A stretch of 64,000 bases of DNA from Posidoniimonas corsicana (GCF_007859765.1 NZ_SIHJ01000001.1:1240767-1304766), one strand, 5' to 3'; numbered from the stretch's first letter, positions 44,954 to 52,149 are shown. The notes: a model not told the origin generated them from the letters alone. Numbers and translations: made by a program.

Positions 44954-45745
44954 ATGCGGTCACCACTCGCCCCGTTCGGCCCCCGCGGCCTGACGGGCTC
45001 CCTCTCGTTCGCGTTGCTCATCGGCGTGCTCGCCACGCCCGGCGTGGCGCTTGCCCAGGACGGGGACGCCGGCAACGCCGCCGCGCAGATCGAGCAGATG
45101 AACTACCTGACCTGGGTGGCCACCTCGCTCGGCTGGGGCTACAGCATCGTGTTCCTGGCGCTCTCGTTTACGCTGGTCGCGTTGTTCGTCATGAACCTGC
45201 TGCAGGCCAGCCGCGGCAACGTGGTGCCGGCCGAGCTCACCGAGAGCTTCGAGGAGCACCTCAACGCCAAGCAGTACACCGAGGCCTACGAGCTGGCCAA
45301 CGCCGACGAGTCGTTCCTCGGCAAGGTGCTCTCCGCCGGCCTGGGCAAGCTGTCCGGCGGCCAGAGCTACGCCCACGCCATCGAGGCCATGCAGGAGGTC
45401 GGCGAAGAGGAGAACATGAAGCTCGAGCACCGCCTGAGCTACATGGCGCTGATCGGCACCATCAGCCCGATGATCGGCCTGATGGGCACCGTGCAGGGCA
45501 TGATCAGCGCGTTCCAGACCATCGCCACCACCGCCAGCGGCGCCCCCAACCCGAGCGACCTGGCCGGCGACATCTCGACCGCGCTGTTCACCACCCTGGC
45601 CGGACTGATGATCGCCATCCCGGCGATCGCCGCGTACAACATCCTCCGCAACCGCATCGCCCGCCTGGTGCTGGAAGTCGGCATCGTCAGCGAGGGCCTG
45701 ATGAGCCGCTTCCAAAACGTCGGCGGAGGCAAGAAGGTAGAGTAG
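44954..45745 (+). CDS. exbB: ExbB/TolQ/MotA-family proton-channel protein (second locus)
   Basis: 263 residues from the ATG at 44954 with AGGAGAA upstream. A signal-like helix (about 12-33) is followed by a first membrane helix near 55-75 (YSIVFLALSFTLVALFVMNLL). A cytoplasmic domain comes next, then the paired signature helices ALIGTISPMIGLMGTVQGMISAF and ALFTTLAGLMIAIPAIAAYNIL. It should form the proton channel with the two ExbD proteins encoded downstream. The operon is now interrupted directly after its stop codon by the four-helix-bundle insert. Confidence 0.93.
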   Translation: MRSPLAPFGPRGLTGSLSFALLIGVLATPGVALAQDGDAGNAAAQIEQMNYLTWVATSLGWGYSIVFLALSFTLVALFVMNLLQASRGNVVPAELTESFEEHLNAKQYTEAYELANADESFLGKVLSAGLGKLSGGQSYAHAIEAMQEVGEEENMKLEHRLSYMALIGTISPMIGLMGTVQGMISAFQTIATTASGAPNPSDLAGDISTALFTTLAGLMIAIPAIAAYNILRNRIARLVLEVGIVSEGLMSRFQNVGGGKKVE

Positions 45746-45766
45746 GCGCTGGCTGGAGGGCGCTGG
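45745..45766 (+). repeat. Left inverted repeat of the four-helix-bundle insert
   Basis: This 22-base block begins with the last base of the exbB stop codon and matches the reverse complement of 46167-46188 in 21 of 22 positions. It is made of GGCGCTGG-type words, with one more GCGCTGG copy directly after it. Confidence 0.75.
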
Positions 45767-45789
45767 GCGCTGGTGTTGAGGGGCAATCA

Positions 45790-46145
45790 TTGGCCGGCTA
45801 TCAGGATTTACGGGTTTGGAAGGAGGGAGTGAGACTCTCGCTAGAGGTCTATCGGTCGACTGCCACATTCCCGGACGACGAACGGTTCGGGCTCACCTCT
45901 CAGATTCGCAGAGCCGCCGTGTCAGTACCCTCCAACATTGCGGAGGGCGATGCCCGAAACATTCCGAGCGAGATGATACGATTCTCTGGAATCGCGTTGG
46001 GGTCACTCGCGGAGATCGAAACACAACTGTACATCGCTAGAGAATTGAATACCTCGACTTGACGTCGTACGAGTCGCTCGTCGCCATCACGACACCGCTC
46101 GGCAAGTTGCTACACGCCCTCATCCGCTCCAAGAGAACGACTTAA
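45790..46145 (+). pseudogene. Frameshifted four-helix-bundle protein (S23 family)
   Basis: From a TTG at 45790 the first frame reads AGYQDLRVWKEGVRLSLEVY, SQIRRAAVSVPSNIAEGDAR and FSGIALGSLAEIETQLYIAREL. This is the S23/four-helix-bundle family also found in intervening sequences of 23S rRNA. The frame stops at 46062. A second frame from 46050 continues exactly where the family should, with YLDLTSYESLVAITTPL and LLHALIRSKRTT, to a TAA at 46143-46145. A single base appears lost near 46048. Whether this is a real lesion or a sequencing error cannot be told here. It lies between exbB and exbD, flanked by 22-bp inverted repeats. Confidence 0.85.
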
Positions 46146-46166
46146 CGGCGCAGCCGTATCCAACAA

Positions 46167-46188
46167 CCAGCGCCCTCCAACCAGCGCC
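46167..46188 (-). repeat. Right inverted repeat of the four-helix-bundle insert
   Basis: The inverted partner of 45745-45766 (21/22). It ends four bases before the ATG of exbD at 46193, so it occupies the place of that gene's ribosome-binding region. No purine-rich Shine-Dalgarno sequence is left there. Confidence 0.75.
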
Positions 46189-46192
46189 CAAC

Positions 46193-46654
46193 ATGCGATT
46201 CAAACAACGCAAGCAGCTCGACGCATCCGAGGGCGACCTGACGCCCATGATCGACATGACGTTCCAGCTGATCGCGTTCTTCATGGTGCTGATCAACTTT
46301 ACCGAGGTCGAGCAGGACCAGCGGATCACGCTGCCCGCGAGCGAGCTGGCCCAGCCGCCCGACGTGCCGTACGACGAGCCGCTGACCGTGCAGATCACCA
46401 AAGACGAGACCATCCTCTTCGCCCGCGACGAGCTGGAGCCCGACGCGCTGCTGCCCGCGCTGCGGCGCGAGGCTTCGATCATCCGCGCGTACGACAAGCA
46501 GCTTTCGGACGTGACCATCATCATCCGAGCCGACGAGACCGTCCGCACCGGCGTGGTGCAGGACGCGATCAGCGCCTGCCAGGAAGCCGAATTCGAGACC
46601 TTCGCCCTCCGCGGCAAGACCAGCAGCGAAGACACCCTGATCCTGCGGGAGTAA
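46193..46654 (+). CDS. exbD: ExbD/TolR-family protein, first of two
   Basis: 153 residues. The membrane helix (about 17-37) reads LTPMIDMTFQLIAFFMVLINF with the conserved proton-path Asp at position 21. A polar Gln four residues later is unusual for the helix. The periplasmic domain has VTIIIRADETVRTGVVQDAISAC, like ExbD/TolR. The start has no visible ribosome-binding site because the inverted repeat of the upstream insert abuts it. It should pair with the ExbB at 44954 and the second ExbD. Confidence 0.92.
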   Translation: MRFKQRKQLDASEGDLTPMIDMTFQLIAFFMVLINFTEVEQDQRITLPASELAQPPDVPYDEPLTVQITKDETILFARDELEPDALLPALRREASIIRAYDKQLSDVTIIIRADETVRTGVVQDAISACQEAEFETFALRGKTSSEDTLILRE

Positions 46655-46692
46655 CGAGTCTCGTGACTGGTCGCTAGCGGCCGGAACCCAGC

Positions 46693-46790
46693 CCACTACG
46701 CACCACCCACTACGCACCACCCACGACGCACCACCCACCACGCACCACCCACCACGCACCACCCACCACGCACCACCCACCACGCACCAC
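46693..46790 (+). repeat. 14-bp tandem repeat, seven units, between the two exbD genes
   Basis: Seven head-to-tail units of CCACyACGCACCAC occupy 98 of the 153 bases between the two exbD genes. Units 1-2 have CTAC, unit 3 has CGAC and units 4-7 have CCAC, so the array has decayed from the left or expanded from the right. There are no spacers, so it is not a CRISPR. It ends 17 bases before the second exbD. Confidence 0.9.
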
Positions 46791-46807
46791 GCACTGCCCT
46801 CCAACCG

Positions 46808-47296
46808 ATGAAGATCCGTCACGCGGACCACCGCGACAAGATCGAGCTGCAGATGACGCCGATGATCGACATCGTGTTCCTGCTGCTCGTGTTCTTCATC
46901 ATGACGTTCAAGATTGTGCTGCCCGAGGGCGACTTCAACATCCGCATGCCGCTGCCCAGCGAGGACACGCAGCCGCAGCCGCTCGAGACCCCCACTCTCC
47001 GGCTGCGTCTCGCTTCCAACGACGACGGCAGCCTGCAGTCGGTCAGCCTGGGCGAGAAGTCGTTCGGCAACGGCCCCGACGCGTTCGCCCAGCTCCACCA
47101 GTACCTGCGGTCGCTCATCCAGGACGACGGCGGCCCCGGCGCCGGCGACGAGCCGGAGGTCGAGATCGACGCCGACTACAACCTCCGCTACGACTACACC
47201 ATCCACGCCATCACCGCGATCTCCGGCTACCACGAGAACAACGACACCCACACCCTGGTCGAGAAGATCCGCTTCACGCCTCCCAAGAAGCCGTAG
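46808..47296 (+). CDS. exbD: ExbD/TolR-family protein, second of two
   Basis: 162 residues. The membrane helix is at about 17-37 (MTPMIDIVFLLLVFFIMTF) with the proton-path Asp again at position 21. The periplasmic part is longer and more acidic than in the first ExbD (GPGAGDEPEVEIDADYNLRYDY) and lacks its IRADE motif. Two different ExbD chains with one ExbB suggest a hetero-dimeric plug in the stator. It is the last gene of the operon. Confidence 0.92.
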   Translation: MKIRHADHRDKIELQMTPMIDIVFLLLVFFIMTFKIVLPEGDFNIRMPLPSEDTQPQPLETPTLRLRLASNDDGSLQSVSLGEKSFGNGPDAFAQLHQYLRSLIQDDGGPGAGDEPEVEIDADYNLRYDYTIHAITAISGYHENNDTHTLVEKIRFTPPKKP

Positions 47297-47360
47297 GGCG
47301 TCGCATCTATCAGGCGGCCAACCGCGCCGAGCCGTCCTTCGACACCTTCGCGTGCCCACG

Positions 47361-47405
47361 GACTTTTGTCCCATTTGGCGCTACGCAATCTTAGGGACAA
47401 AAGCC
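47361..47405. repeat. Hairpin repeat copy 1 (CTTTTGTCCC / GGGACAAAAG)
   Basis: CTTTTGTCCC (47363-47372) and GGGACAAAAG (47394-47403) are perfect 10-base inverted arms around 21 bases. The flanks GGA and CC extend the similarity to copy 2. It follows the Exb operon and could fold in RNA from either strand. Confidence 0.8.
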
Positions 47406-47483
47406 AGCCCCTGCCGCAGCACGCTCTCTTCGCAAGCCCTAAGCTGACAACAGGTTCCGGGTTGCGTTCAGTTCTAACTCGGC

Positions 47484-47525
47484 CGACTTTTGTCCACCGG
47501 CACACGCTAGTAGGGACAAAAGTCG
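47484..47525. repeat. Hairpin repeat copy 2 (CGACTTTTGTCC / GGACAAAAGTCG)
   Basis: CGACTTTTGTCC (47484-47495) and GGACAAAAGTCG (47514-47525) are perfect 12-base inverted arms around 18 bases. The arms match those of copy 1, while the loop differs. Two same-orientation palindromic units at a short distance recall REP/BIME-type intergenic elements. Confidence 0.8.
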
Positions 47526-47600
47526 TCGACCCCGCGGGCGACGAGCGGCAGAAGACAGTCCGCCGCAATTAGACATTGGACCGCGCAGGGTGGCCGGTTT

Positions 47601-48278
47601 CTACCAAGAAGAGAGGGAACGGGCAGAATCGTACCTGCGTTCAGCAACTCTCCTTGTCGCCAGAACACTCGCGCCCGCAAGGAGGACAATCGATGCCGAT
47701 AGCGGCTCGGGAACGCCGACTGCGCGCACCATGGCGTTGCCGTCGGTCATTGGAAACGAGAACATCGGAGAGATAGCCGAGGTGTCAATGTCCGGCGAGA
47801 GTTGTGTGAAGGTAACCCCTTGAAAGTCGCCCTGATCGGTCGCGATAGGCGAAGGGCCACCGGGCAAATCCCGCACGATGACCGCCGCGAAGAACGTCCC
47901 CTGGACTCTGGTCGGCGCCAGCGGGTAGTTGACAAAGGTGTTGCTGTCAGGCGAGGAAATAACGCCGGCGCCCGAGGAGAGAAGGACTAAATCGTTCAAC
48001 AGACCATCGTTGTTCGGGTCGTCGTAGAGCAGGACCTCGACAGGCGTGTCGGCCGGGGCGTGGCCAGGGTTCAGCGGCGTCCCCCACGCGACCTGGATCG
48101 CGGTGATGACCTCCCCGCCGGGCTGGGCAGAGAAGAGATTCCCCAGCAGTCCATCAAACCCAGCAGGTCCGCCACGCACCATTTCGGCGCCGCCGTCATC
48201 GGCCCGGTAGAGCACGCCTGCCGACAAGCTGGATGAGGCGCCAACAGCAAGCAGGAAGAAGCAAACCGACCGAGACAT
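47601..48278 (-). CDS. Secreted PEP-CTERM protein of unknown function
   Basis: 225 residues with a signal peptide (about 3-20, FFLLAVGASSSLSAG) and a C-terminal PEP-CTERM tail (VPEPLSASIVLLAGASVLATRRR). About 18 extra residues follow the basic cluster, longer than usual. The body has VLLYDDPNNDG and GTFFAAVIVRDLPGGPSPIA, a beta-rich pattern seen in several planctomycete surface proteins. It should be exported and processed by an exosortase-type system in the envelope. No exosortase gene is in the window. Function unknown. Confidence 0.82.
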   Translation of the reverse strand: MSRSVCFFLLAVGASSSLSAGVLYRADDGGAEMVRGGPAGFDGLLGNLFSAQPGGEVITAIQVAWGTPLNPGHAPADTPVEVLLYDDPNNDGLLNDLVLLSSGAGVISSPDSNTFVNYPLAPTRVQGTFFAAVIVRDLPGGPSPIATDQGDFQGVTFTQLSPDIDTSAISPMFSFPMTDGNAMVRAVGVPEPLSASIVLLAGASVLATRRVAERRYDSARSLSSW

Positions 48279-48446
48279 CGCCGACCTCCCGCGAAGAGTG
48301 AAGAGCAGGGAGTGTTGTTCTCAAGTCCTCCAGCACCCCGACCGCATCCGCATTGTAACCTGCCGTGGGCATGACGACACGACCGCGGACTTGCGGTAAA
48401 CTCAGCGCGTGACTTCCAGCCCTACGAGCCATGCGCAGTTGACGCG

Positions 48447-49094
48447 ATGCCCGAAACCGACCCCAAAGTCGACGAGTTCTTCGCGTCGCTCGAGCAGTGG
48501 CGCGACGAGCTCGCCGCCCTGCGGCGGATCGCCCTGCGGTGCGGCCTGACCGAGGCCTACAAGTGGCGGCAGCCCTGCTACACTTACCAGGACAGCAACG
48601 TCGCGATCCTGGGCGCCTTCAAGTCCAGCTGCACGCTGAGCTTCTTTAAGGGCGCGCTCCTGAAAGACCCTCAGGGCATCCTCACCAAGCCGGGCGAGAA
48701 CACCCGGGCGGCCCGCGTCGCCCGCTTCACCAGCGTCAGCCAGATTGAGACCCTGACGCCCCTACTCGAGTCCTACCTGCGCGACGCGATTCGGCTCGAG
48801 CAGGAGGGCGCCCGGGTGGACCGGAGCGAGGGCGTCGATCCCGAAGCGCCGGCCGAGCTTGACGCCAGGCCGCGTGAGGACCCAGCCCTCAAGGCGGCGT
48901 TCGAGGCGCTCACGCCGGGCCGCCAGCGGGCGTACCTGATGCACTTCGCGGCCGCCAAGCAATCCAGCACACGAACGGCGCGGATCGACAAGTGCGCGCC
49001 GCGGATCCTCGACGGCAAGGGCCTCAACGACTGCACGTGTGGGCACACCCAGAAGCCGCCCGGGTGCGACGGGTCTCACAAGCACTACCGTTAG
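48447..49094 (+). CDS. DUF1801/YdeI-like protein with C-terminal CDGSH iron-sulfur motif
   Basis: 215 residues from an ATG. The main part (about 5-190) follows the YdeI-like/DUF1801 pattern: VDEFFASLEQWRDELAALR, TEAYKWRQPCYTY, LSFFKGALLKDPQGIL, and FEALTPGRQRAYLMHF. After the usual GKGLND end, the chain continues CTCGHTQKPPGCDGSHKHYR. This exactly fits the CDGSH consensus C-x-C-x2-T-x3-P-x-C-D-G-S-H that binds a [2Fe-2S] cluster. The core family has no proven role. The tail suggests a redox or iron-linked function. Confidence 0.85.
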   Translation: MPETDPKVDEFFASLEQWRDELAALRRIALRCGLTEAYKWRQPCYTYQDSNVAILGAFKSSCTLSFFKGALLKDPQGILTKPGENTRAARVARFTSVSQIETLTPLLESYLRDAIRLEQEGARVDRSEGVDPEAPAELDARPREDPALKAAFEALTPGRQRAYLMHFAAAKQSSTRTARIDKCAPRILDGKGLNDCTCGHTQKPPGCDGSHKHYR

Positions 49095-49173
49095 GGCTGC
49101 TACCCGCGGCGCGTTGCGGCGTGCTAGGATGTCGCCCAACCGAAACGCCGCTCCTCGAATCAGGAACCCTCTC

Positions 49174-50208
49174 GTGACGACCCACGTGCCACGGACTTGC
49201 CTGCGTGCTCCCCTGCTCCTGCTTGGCCTGCTAGCTGCCGGGTCCCCCGCGCACCTGACGGCGCAAACCAGCGCCCGCGAGGGCCTGCTGAACGGGGCGC
49301 CGGATCCGACGGGGGTGGCGGTCAAGAACGACGCGGGCGAGACGGTCTACTACGTCGCGGCGACGGGGCAGGGCGTCCAACTGCTCCGGAGCACTGACCT
49401 AGCGCGCTGGGAGCCGGCCGGCCGCGTGTTCCACGCCCCCGTGCCCGAGTGGGCCGCCCGCGCGGTGCCCGGCACACAGGGCATCTGGGCGCCGGACCTC
49501 AGCTACCACGACGGGCTGTTCTACTTGTACTACAGCGTGTCGACCTTCGGCAGCCAGCACTCGGTGATCGGGCTGGCGGTGAACAAGTCGCTCGAGCCCG
49601 GCCACCCCGACAACAAGTGGGAAGACCGCGGCCAGGTGATCTCGTCTGACGCGGCCGAGACCGACTTCAACGCCATCGACCCGGCGCTGCTGGTGGACCA
49701 GCAGGGCAAGTGGTGGCTGTTCTGGGGGTCGCACTGGGCCGGGCTGAAGGCGGTCGAGGTGGACCCGTCGACCGGCAAGCCCAAGGACGGCGCCGAGGTG
49801 CTGGCCGTGGCCGCCCGGCCCGACACCCGCTCGCACGCCATCGAGGCGCCGTTCGTCATCTTCCACGACGGCTACTACTACCAGTTCGTGTCGTGGGACT
49901 CGTGCTGCGACGGCGCCAAGAGCACCTACAAGGTGATGGTCGGACGCAGCAAGCAGCCGACCGGCCCGTACGCCGACGCCGACGGCAAGCCGATGCTCGA
50001 AGGGGGCGGCACGCTGGTCCTGGAGAACAGCGAGCGGTGGCGCGGCCCGGGCCACAACGGCGTGATCACCACCGACCAGGGCCAGTGGATGGTGCACCAC
50101 ACGTACGATGTAGAGAACCTGGACGCCCAGCGGATCCTGCAGGTGCGGCCGCTGACCTGGACCAAGGAGGGCTGGCCGCGTGTTGGCGAGCCGGTGGCTG
50201 CGCCGTAG
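49174..50208 (+). CDS. Secreted GH43 arabinanase-like enzyme
   Basis: From a GTG at 49174 with AGGAA upstream, the 344-residue protein starts with a signal peptide (about 8-31); an ATG at 49129 would add 15 residues. Motifs of endo-arabinanase-type GH43: GAPDPTGV with likely base D44, WAPDLSYHDG, AIDPALL with D169, AIEAPFV with likely acid E224, and RGPGHNGVI at the calcium/His site. This set fits subfamilies acting on arabinan better than xylosidases. It is different from the GH43 at 970-1980. It is probably secreted for polysaccharide use. Confidence 0.88.
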   Translation: MTTHVPRTCLRAPLLLLGLLAAGSPAHLTAQTSAREGLLNGAPDPTGVAVKNDAGETVYYVAATGQGVQLLRSTDLARWEPAGRVFHAPVPEWAARAVPGTQGIWAPDLSYHDGLFYLYYSVSTFGSQHSVIGLAVNKSLEPGHPDNKWEDRGQVISSDAAETDFNAIDPALLVDQQGKWWLFWGSHWAGLKAVEVDPSTGKPKDGAEVLAVAARPDTRSHAIEAPFVIFHDGYYYQFVSWDSCCDGAKSTYKVMVGRSKQPTGPYADADGKPMLEGGGTLVLENSERWRGPGHNGVITTDQGQWMVHHTYDVENLDAQRILQVRPLTWTKEGWPRVGEPVAAP

Positions 50209-50332
50209 AGCAGTATCGCCGGCAGGCCCGTGACCCCCGTTGGAGGCGAAGCGTGACTCCGCCGGCGCAGCCGCCTACAATCAGGGCGGGCACGGCGTGC
50301 CCCACCAATCATCCGCAGGTGAGGGCTCCAAC

Positions 50333-50980
50333 ATGGCGAAGAAGATCAGCGCTTCGGTTGGCAAGGGCGGCAAGAACAAGCCGATCGACACGAGCGGCCA
50401 GGCCACGCTCAGCGACTCGCTCGACATTGACTCCGGCAACCCTCCGCCGAGCGCCGCACTGGCCTTCTCTGCGCCCGCGTCGGGCGCCGACGAGCAGCTC
50501 GTGGTGGCGTTTCCGATTGGCGACGAGTTCATCTACGACCCCATCGAGCTTGGCCCTGCGACCTCTCTCGACTTCGTGGTGGACGTGTTCGCCGAGTCGC
50601 TCGCCGGGGCGTCACGCGTGGACGTGACGATGGCCGTGCTGCAGGACGGGTTCTTTATCGCCGCGCCGACCTCGTCCACGCCTTCGATGGACGGATCGGA
50701 AGTCGGCTGGGCCCGCCTCAGCCACGCCGGCCTGGAGGCCAACGACTTTCTGGCGGCCGATGGCGGCGGCGCAACGCCCGACTTCTCGCGGCCGTTCCAG
50801 TTCTCCTACGCGTTCCACGCCGACTACTCCGCCACGACGCTGGGCGTCGACCTGCGGATCGACAACATGGAGGCCACGGTCAACACGATCCCCGAGCCCG
50901 GATCGGCGGCGCTCGTGGTGGCCATGGGCGCGGCCGTTCTGTGGGACCGCTGGTGGAACGACGACAACGGGCCAAGGTGA
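50333..50980 (+). CDS. PEP-CTERM-like protein without a visible signal peptide
   Basis: 215 residues from the ATG at 50333. The C-terminus IPEPGSAALVVAMGAAVLW is a PEP motif plus hydrophobic stretch, but the following tail (DRWWNDDNGPR) lacks the usual Arg/Lys cluster. The N-terminus AKKISASVGKGGKNKPIDT is basic and polar with no hydrophobic core, and extending upstream does not create one. So it looks like a PEP-CTERM protein that lacks the export part, or a decayed one. The body is acidic and beta-like (SLDFVVDVFAESLAGAS). It is followed six bases later by the deaminase gene. Function unknown. Confidence 0.7.
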   Translation: MAKKISASVGKGGKNKPIDTSGQATLSDSLDIDSGNPPPSAALAFSAPASGADEQLVVAFPIGDEFIYDPIELGPATSLDFVVDVFAESLAGASRVDVTMAVLQDGFFIAAPTSSTPSMDGSEVGWARLSHAGLEANDFLAADGGGATPDFSRPFQFSYAFHADYSATTLGVDLRIDNMEATVNTIPEPGSAALVVAMGAAVLWDRWWNDDNGPR

Positions 50981-50986
50981 GAACAG

Positions 50987-51511
50987 ATGCCGCTGCCAGA
51001 CAAGGCCGCCAACGAGCTGCGGATGCGAGAGCTCGTAGCGTTCACACGAACCTCGCTCTCAACTCCGCACCCCTCGCCGTTCGGCTCGTCGGTCTACGAC
51101 CTGCAGAGCGGCGAGCTCGTGTCCCAGTCGTACGACACGGTCATCGCCGAGACCGACCCGACCAACCACGCCGAGGTGAACGCGATCCGCCTCGCGACGC
51201 GCAGGCTGGGGCGGCTGTCGCTCGCCGGACACGTGCTCTACAGCACGTGCGAGCCCTGCCCGATGTGCATGTCGGCCTGCCTGTGGGCAGAGCTGGAGCT
51301 GGTCGTGTTCGGTGCGTCAACCATGGAGGACGCCAACGCCTACTGGCCCCAGTCGTCGGACGTCACGCCGCAGGAGCTCGCCCAGCGGGGGCTGCGAGAA
51401 CCCGGGTGCGCGGTCCTGCCGCACGTCGAACGGGCCGCGTGCCAGGCGCTGTTTCACGACTGTGACGCGGAGCTGGCGAGCCGAGAGCTGCGGCTGCCGC
51501 CACACCGGTAG
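50987..51511 (+). CDS. Nucleoside deaminase (cytidine/deoxycytidylate deaminase superfamily)
   Basis: 174 residues. The zinc-binding and catalytic motif is NHAEVNAIR (H61, E63) with the matching CEPCPMC (C91, C94). These are the features of the guanine/cytosine/tRNA-adenosine deaminase group. The C-terminal half with STMEDANAYWPQSSD and two late cysteine/histidine-containing loops is closer to guanine-deaminase-like or YfhC-type enzymes than to TadA. The exact base or nucleoside is not clear. It is probably co-transcribed with the preceding PEP-CTERM-like gene. Confidence 0.9.
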   Translation: MPLPDKAANELRMRELVAFTRTSLSTPHPSPFGSSVYDLQSGELVSQSYDTVIAETDPTNHAEVNAIRLATRRLGRLSLAGHVLYSTCEPCPMCMSACLWAELELVVFGASTMEDANAYWPQSSDVTPQELAQRGLREPGCAVLPHVERAACQALFHDCDAELASRELRLPPHR

Positions 51512-51528
51512 CCAAGCCGGCCTCACCC

Positions 51529-52149
51529 CTACGGGCCGTCGGGGTACAGGTGCATGTGGTAGTGCACGCCGCCGTAGCCGCCGTAGGGGCCGCCCCAGGG
51601 GTTGAACCAACCGCCGGCGCCCCAGGTGGGCGGGGCGTTCAGGTCGTCCAGCTTGGACTGCTGCATCTCGGCCGCCCGCTGCTGCTCGACCTGCAGCTGC
51701 TTCTCGCCTTCGATCGCCGCGGCGGTCTCGCCCTGGCTGACGCTCGACAGCGCCTGCTTGGCCGCCTGCTGGTAGGCCATCGCGTGCTGCAGCGACGCCT
51801 GGTGGGCCTGCTGCCACGCCTGCTGTTGCTGCTGCTGCATCTGCTGCTCGTGCTCAAACTTCAGCAGCCACAGCTTCATCTGAGTGGCGCTGAGGCCCTC
51901 AAGCTCACGCTTGTACTCGGCGCCCTCCTCGGGCGTGATCTTGGCGGAGACCCTAATGTAGTCGTTAAGCCACTTGCGGGCCTGGATCATCTGCGGGCTG
52001 TTCCAGACCTTGGCGGCCGCGGGGTCCATCTTCTTCGGCGCGGCCGTGGTGGCGGCGGACGCAGAGTCCTGAGCCGCGCCCTCCCAGATCAGGCAGAGCA
52101 CCGCGAGCAGCGTGACGGAAACGATCGAGAGTAGTTTGGTGGCGCTCAT
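51529..52149 (-). CDS. Secreted glutamine-rich helical protein
   Basis: 206 residues with a signal peptide (about 5-26, ending EGAAQD). The middle is helical and very rich in Gln (EHEQQMQQQQQQAWQQAHQ), and the end is Gly/Trp/Tyr-rich (GGWFNPWGGPYGGYGG). ARKWLNDYIRVSAKITPEEG is the most regular part. No family is recognised. It is probably a periplasmic or surface protein; the Gln run may form coiled-coil or self-associating structure. Confidence 0.75.
   Translation of the reverse strand: MSATKLLSIVSVTLLAVLCLIWEGAAQDSASAATTAAPKKMDPAAAKVWNSPQMIQARKWLNDYIRVSAKITPEEGAEYKRELEGLSATQMKLWLLKFEHEQQMQQQQQQAWQQAHQASLQHAMAYQQAAKQALSSVSQGETAAAIEGEKQLQVEQQRAAEMQQSKLDDLNAPPTWGAGGWFNPWGGPYGGYGGVHYHMHLYPDGP

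Larger units (their letters stand above)
47297..47600. other. Intergenic region with paired hairpins after the Exb operon
   Basis: This 304-base stretch between the convergent exbD and PEP-CTERM genes has no convincing gene. It contains two related hairpin repeats, listed separately, 78 bases apart. The rest is unremarkable. Confidence 0.7.

Noticed and set aside
46693-46790. Possible CRISPR array because of regular short repeats
   Set aside because: Units are 14 bp, contiguous and without spacers, and no cas gene is near; it is a tandem repeat.
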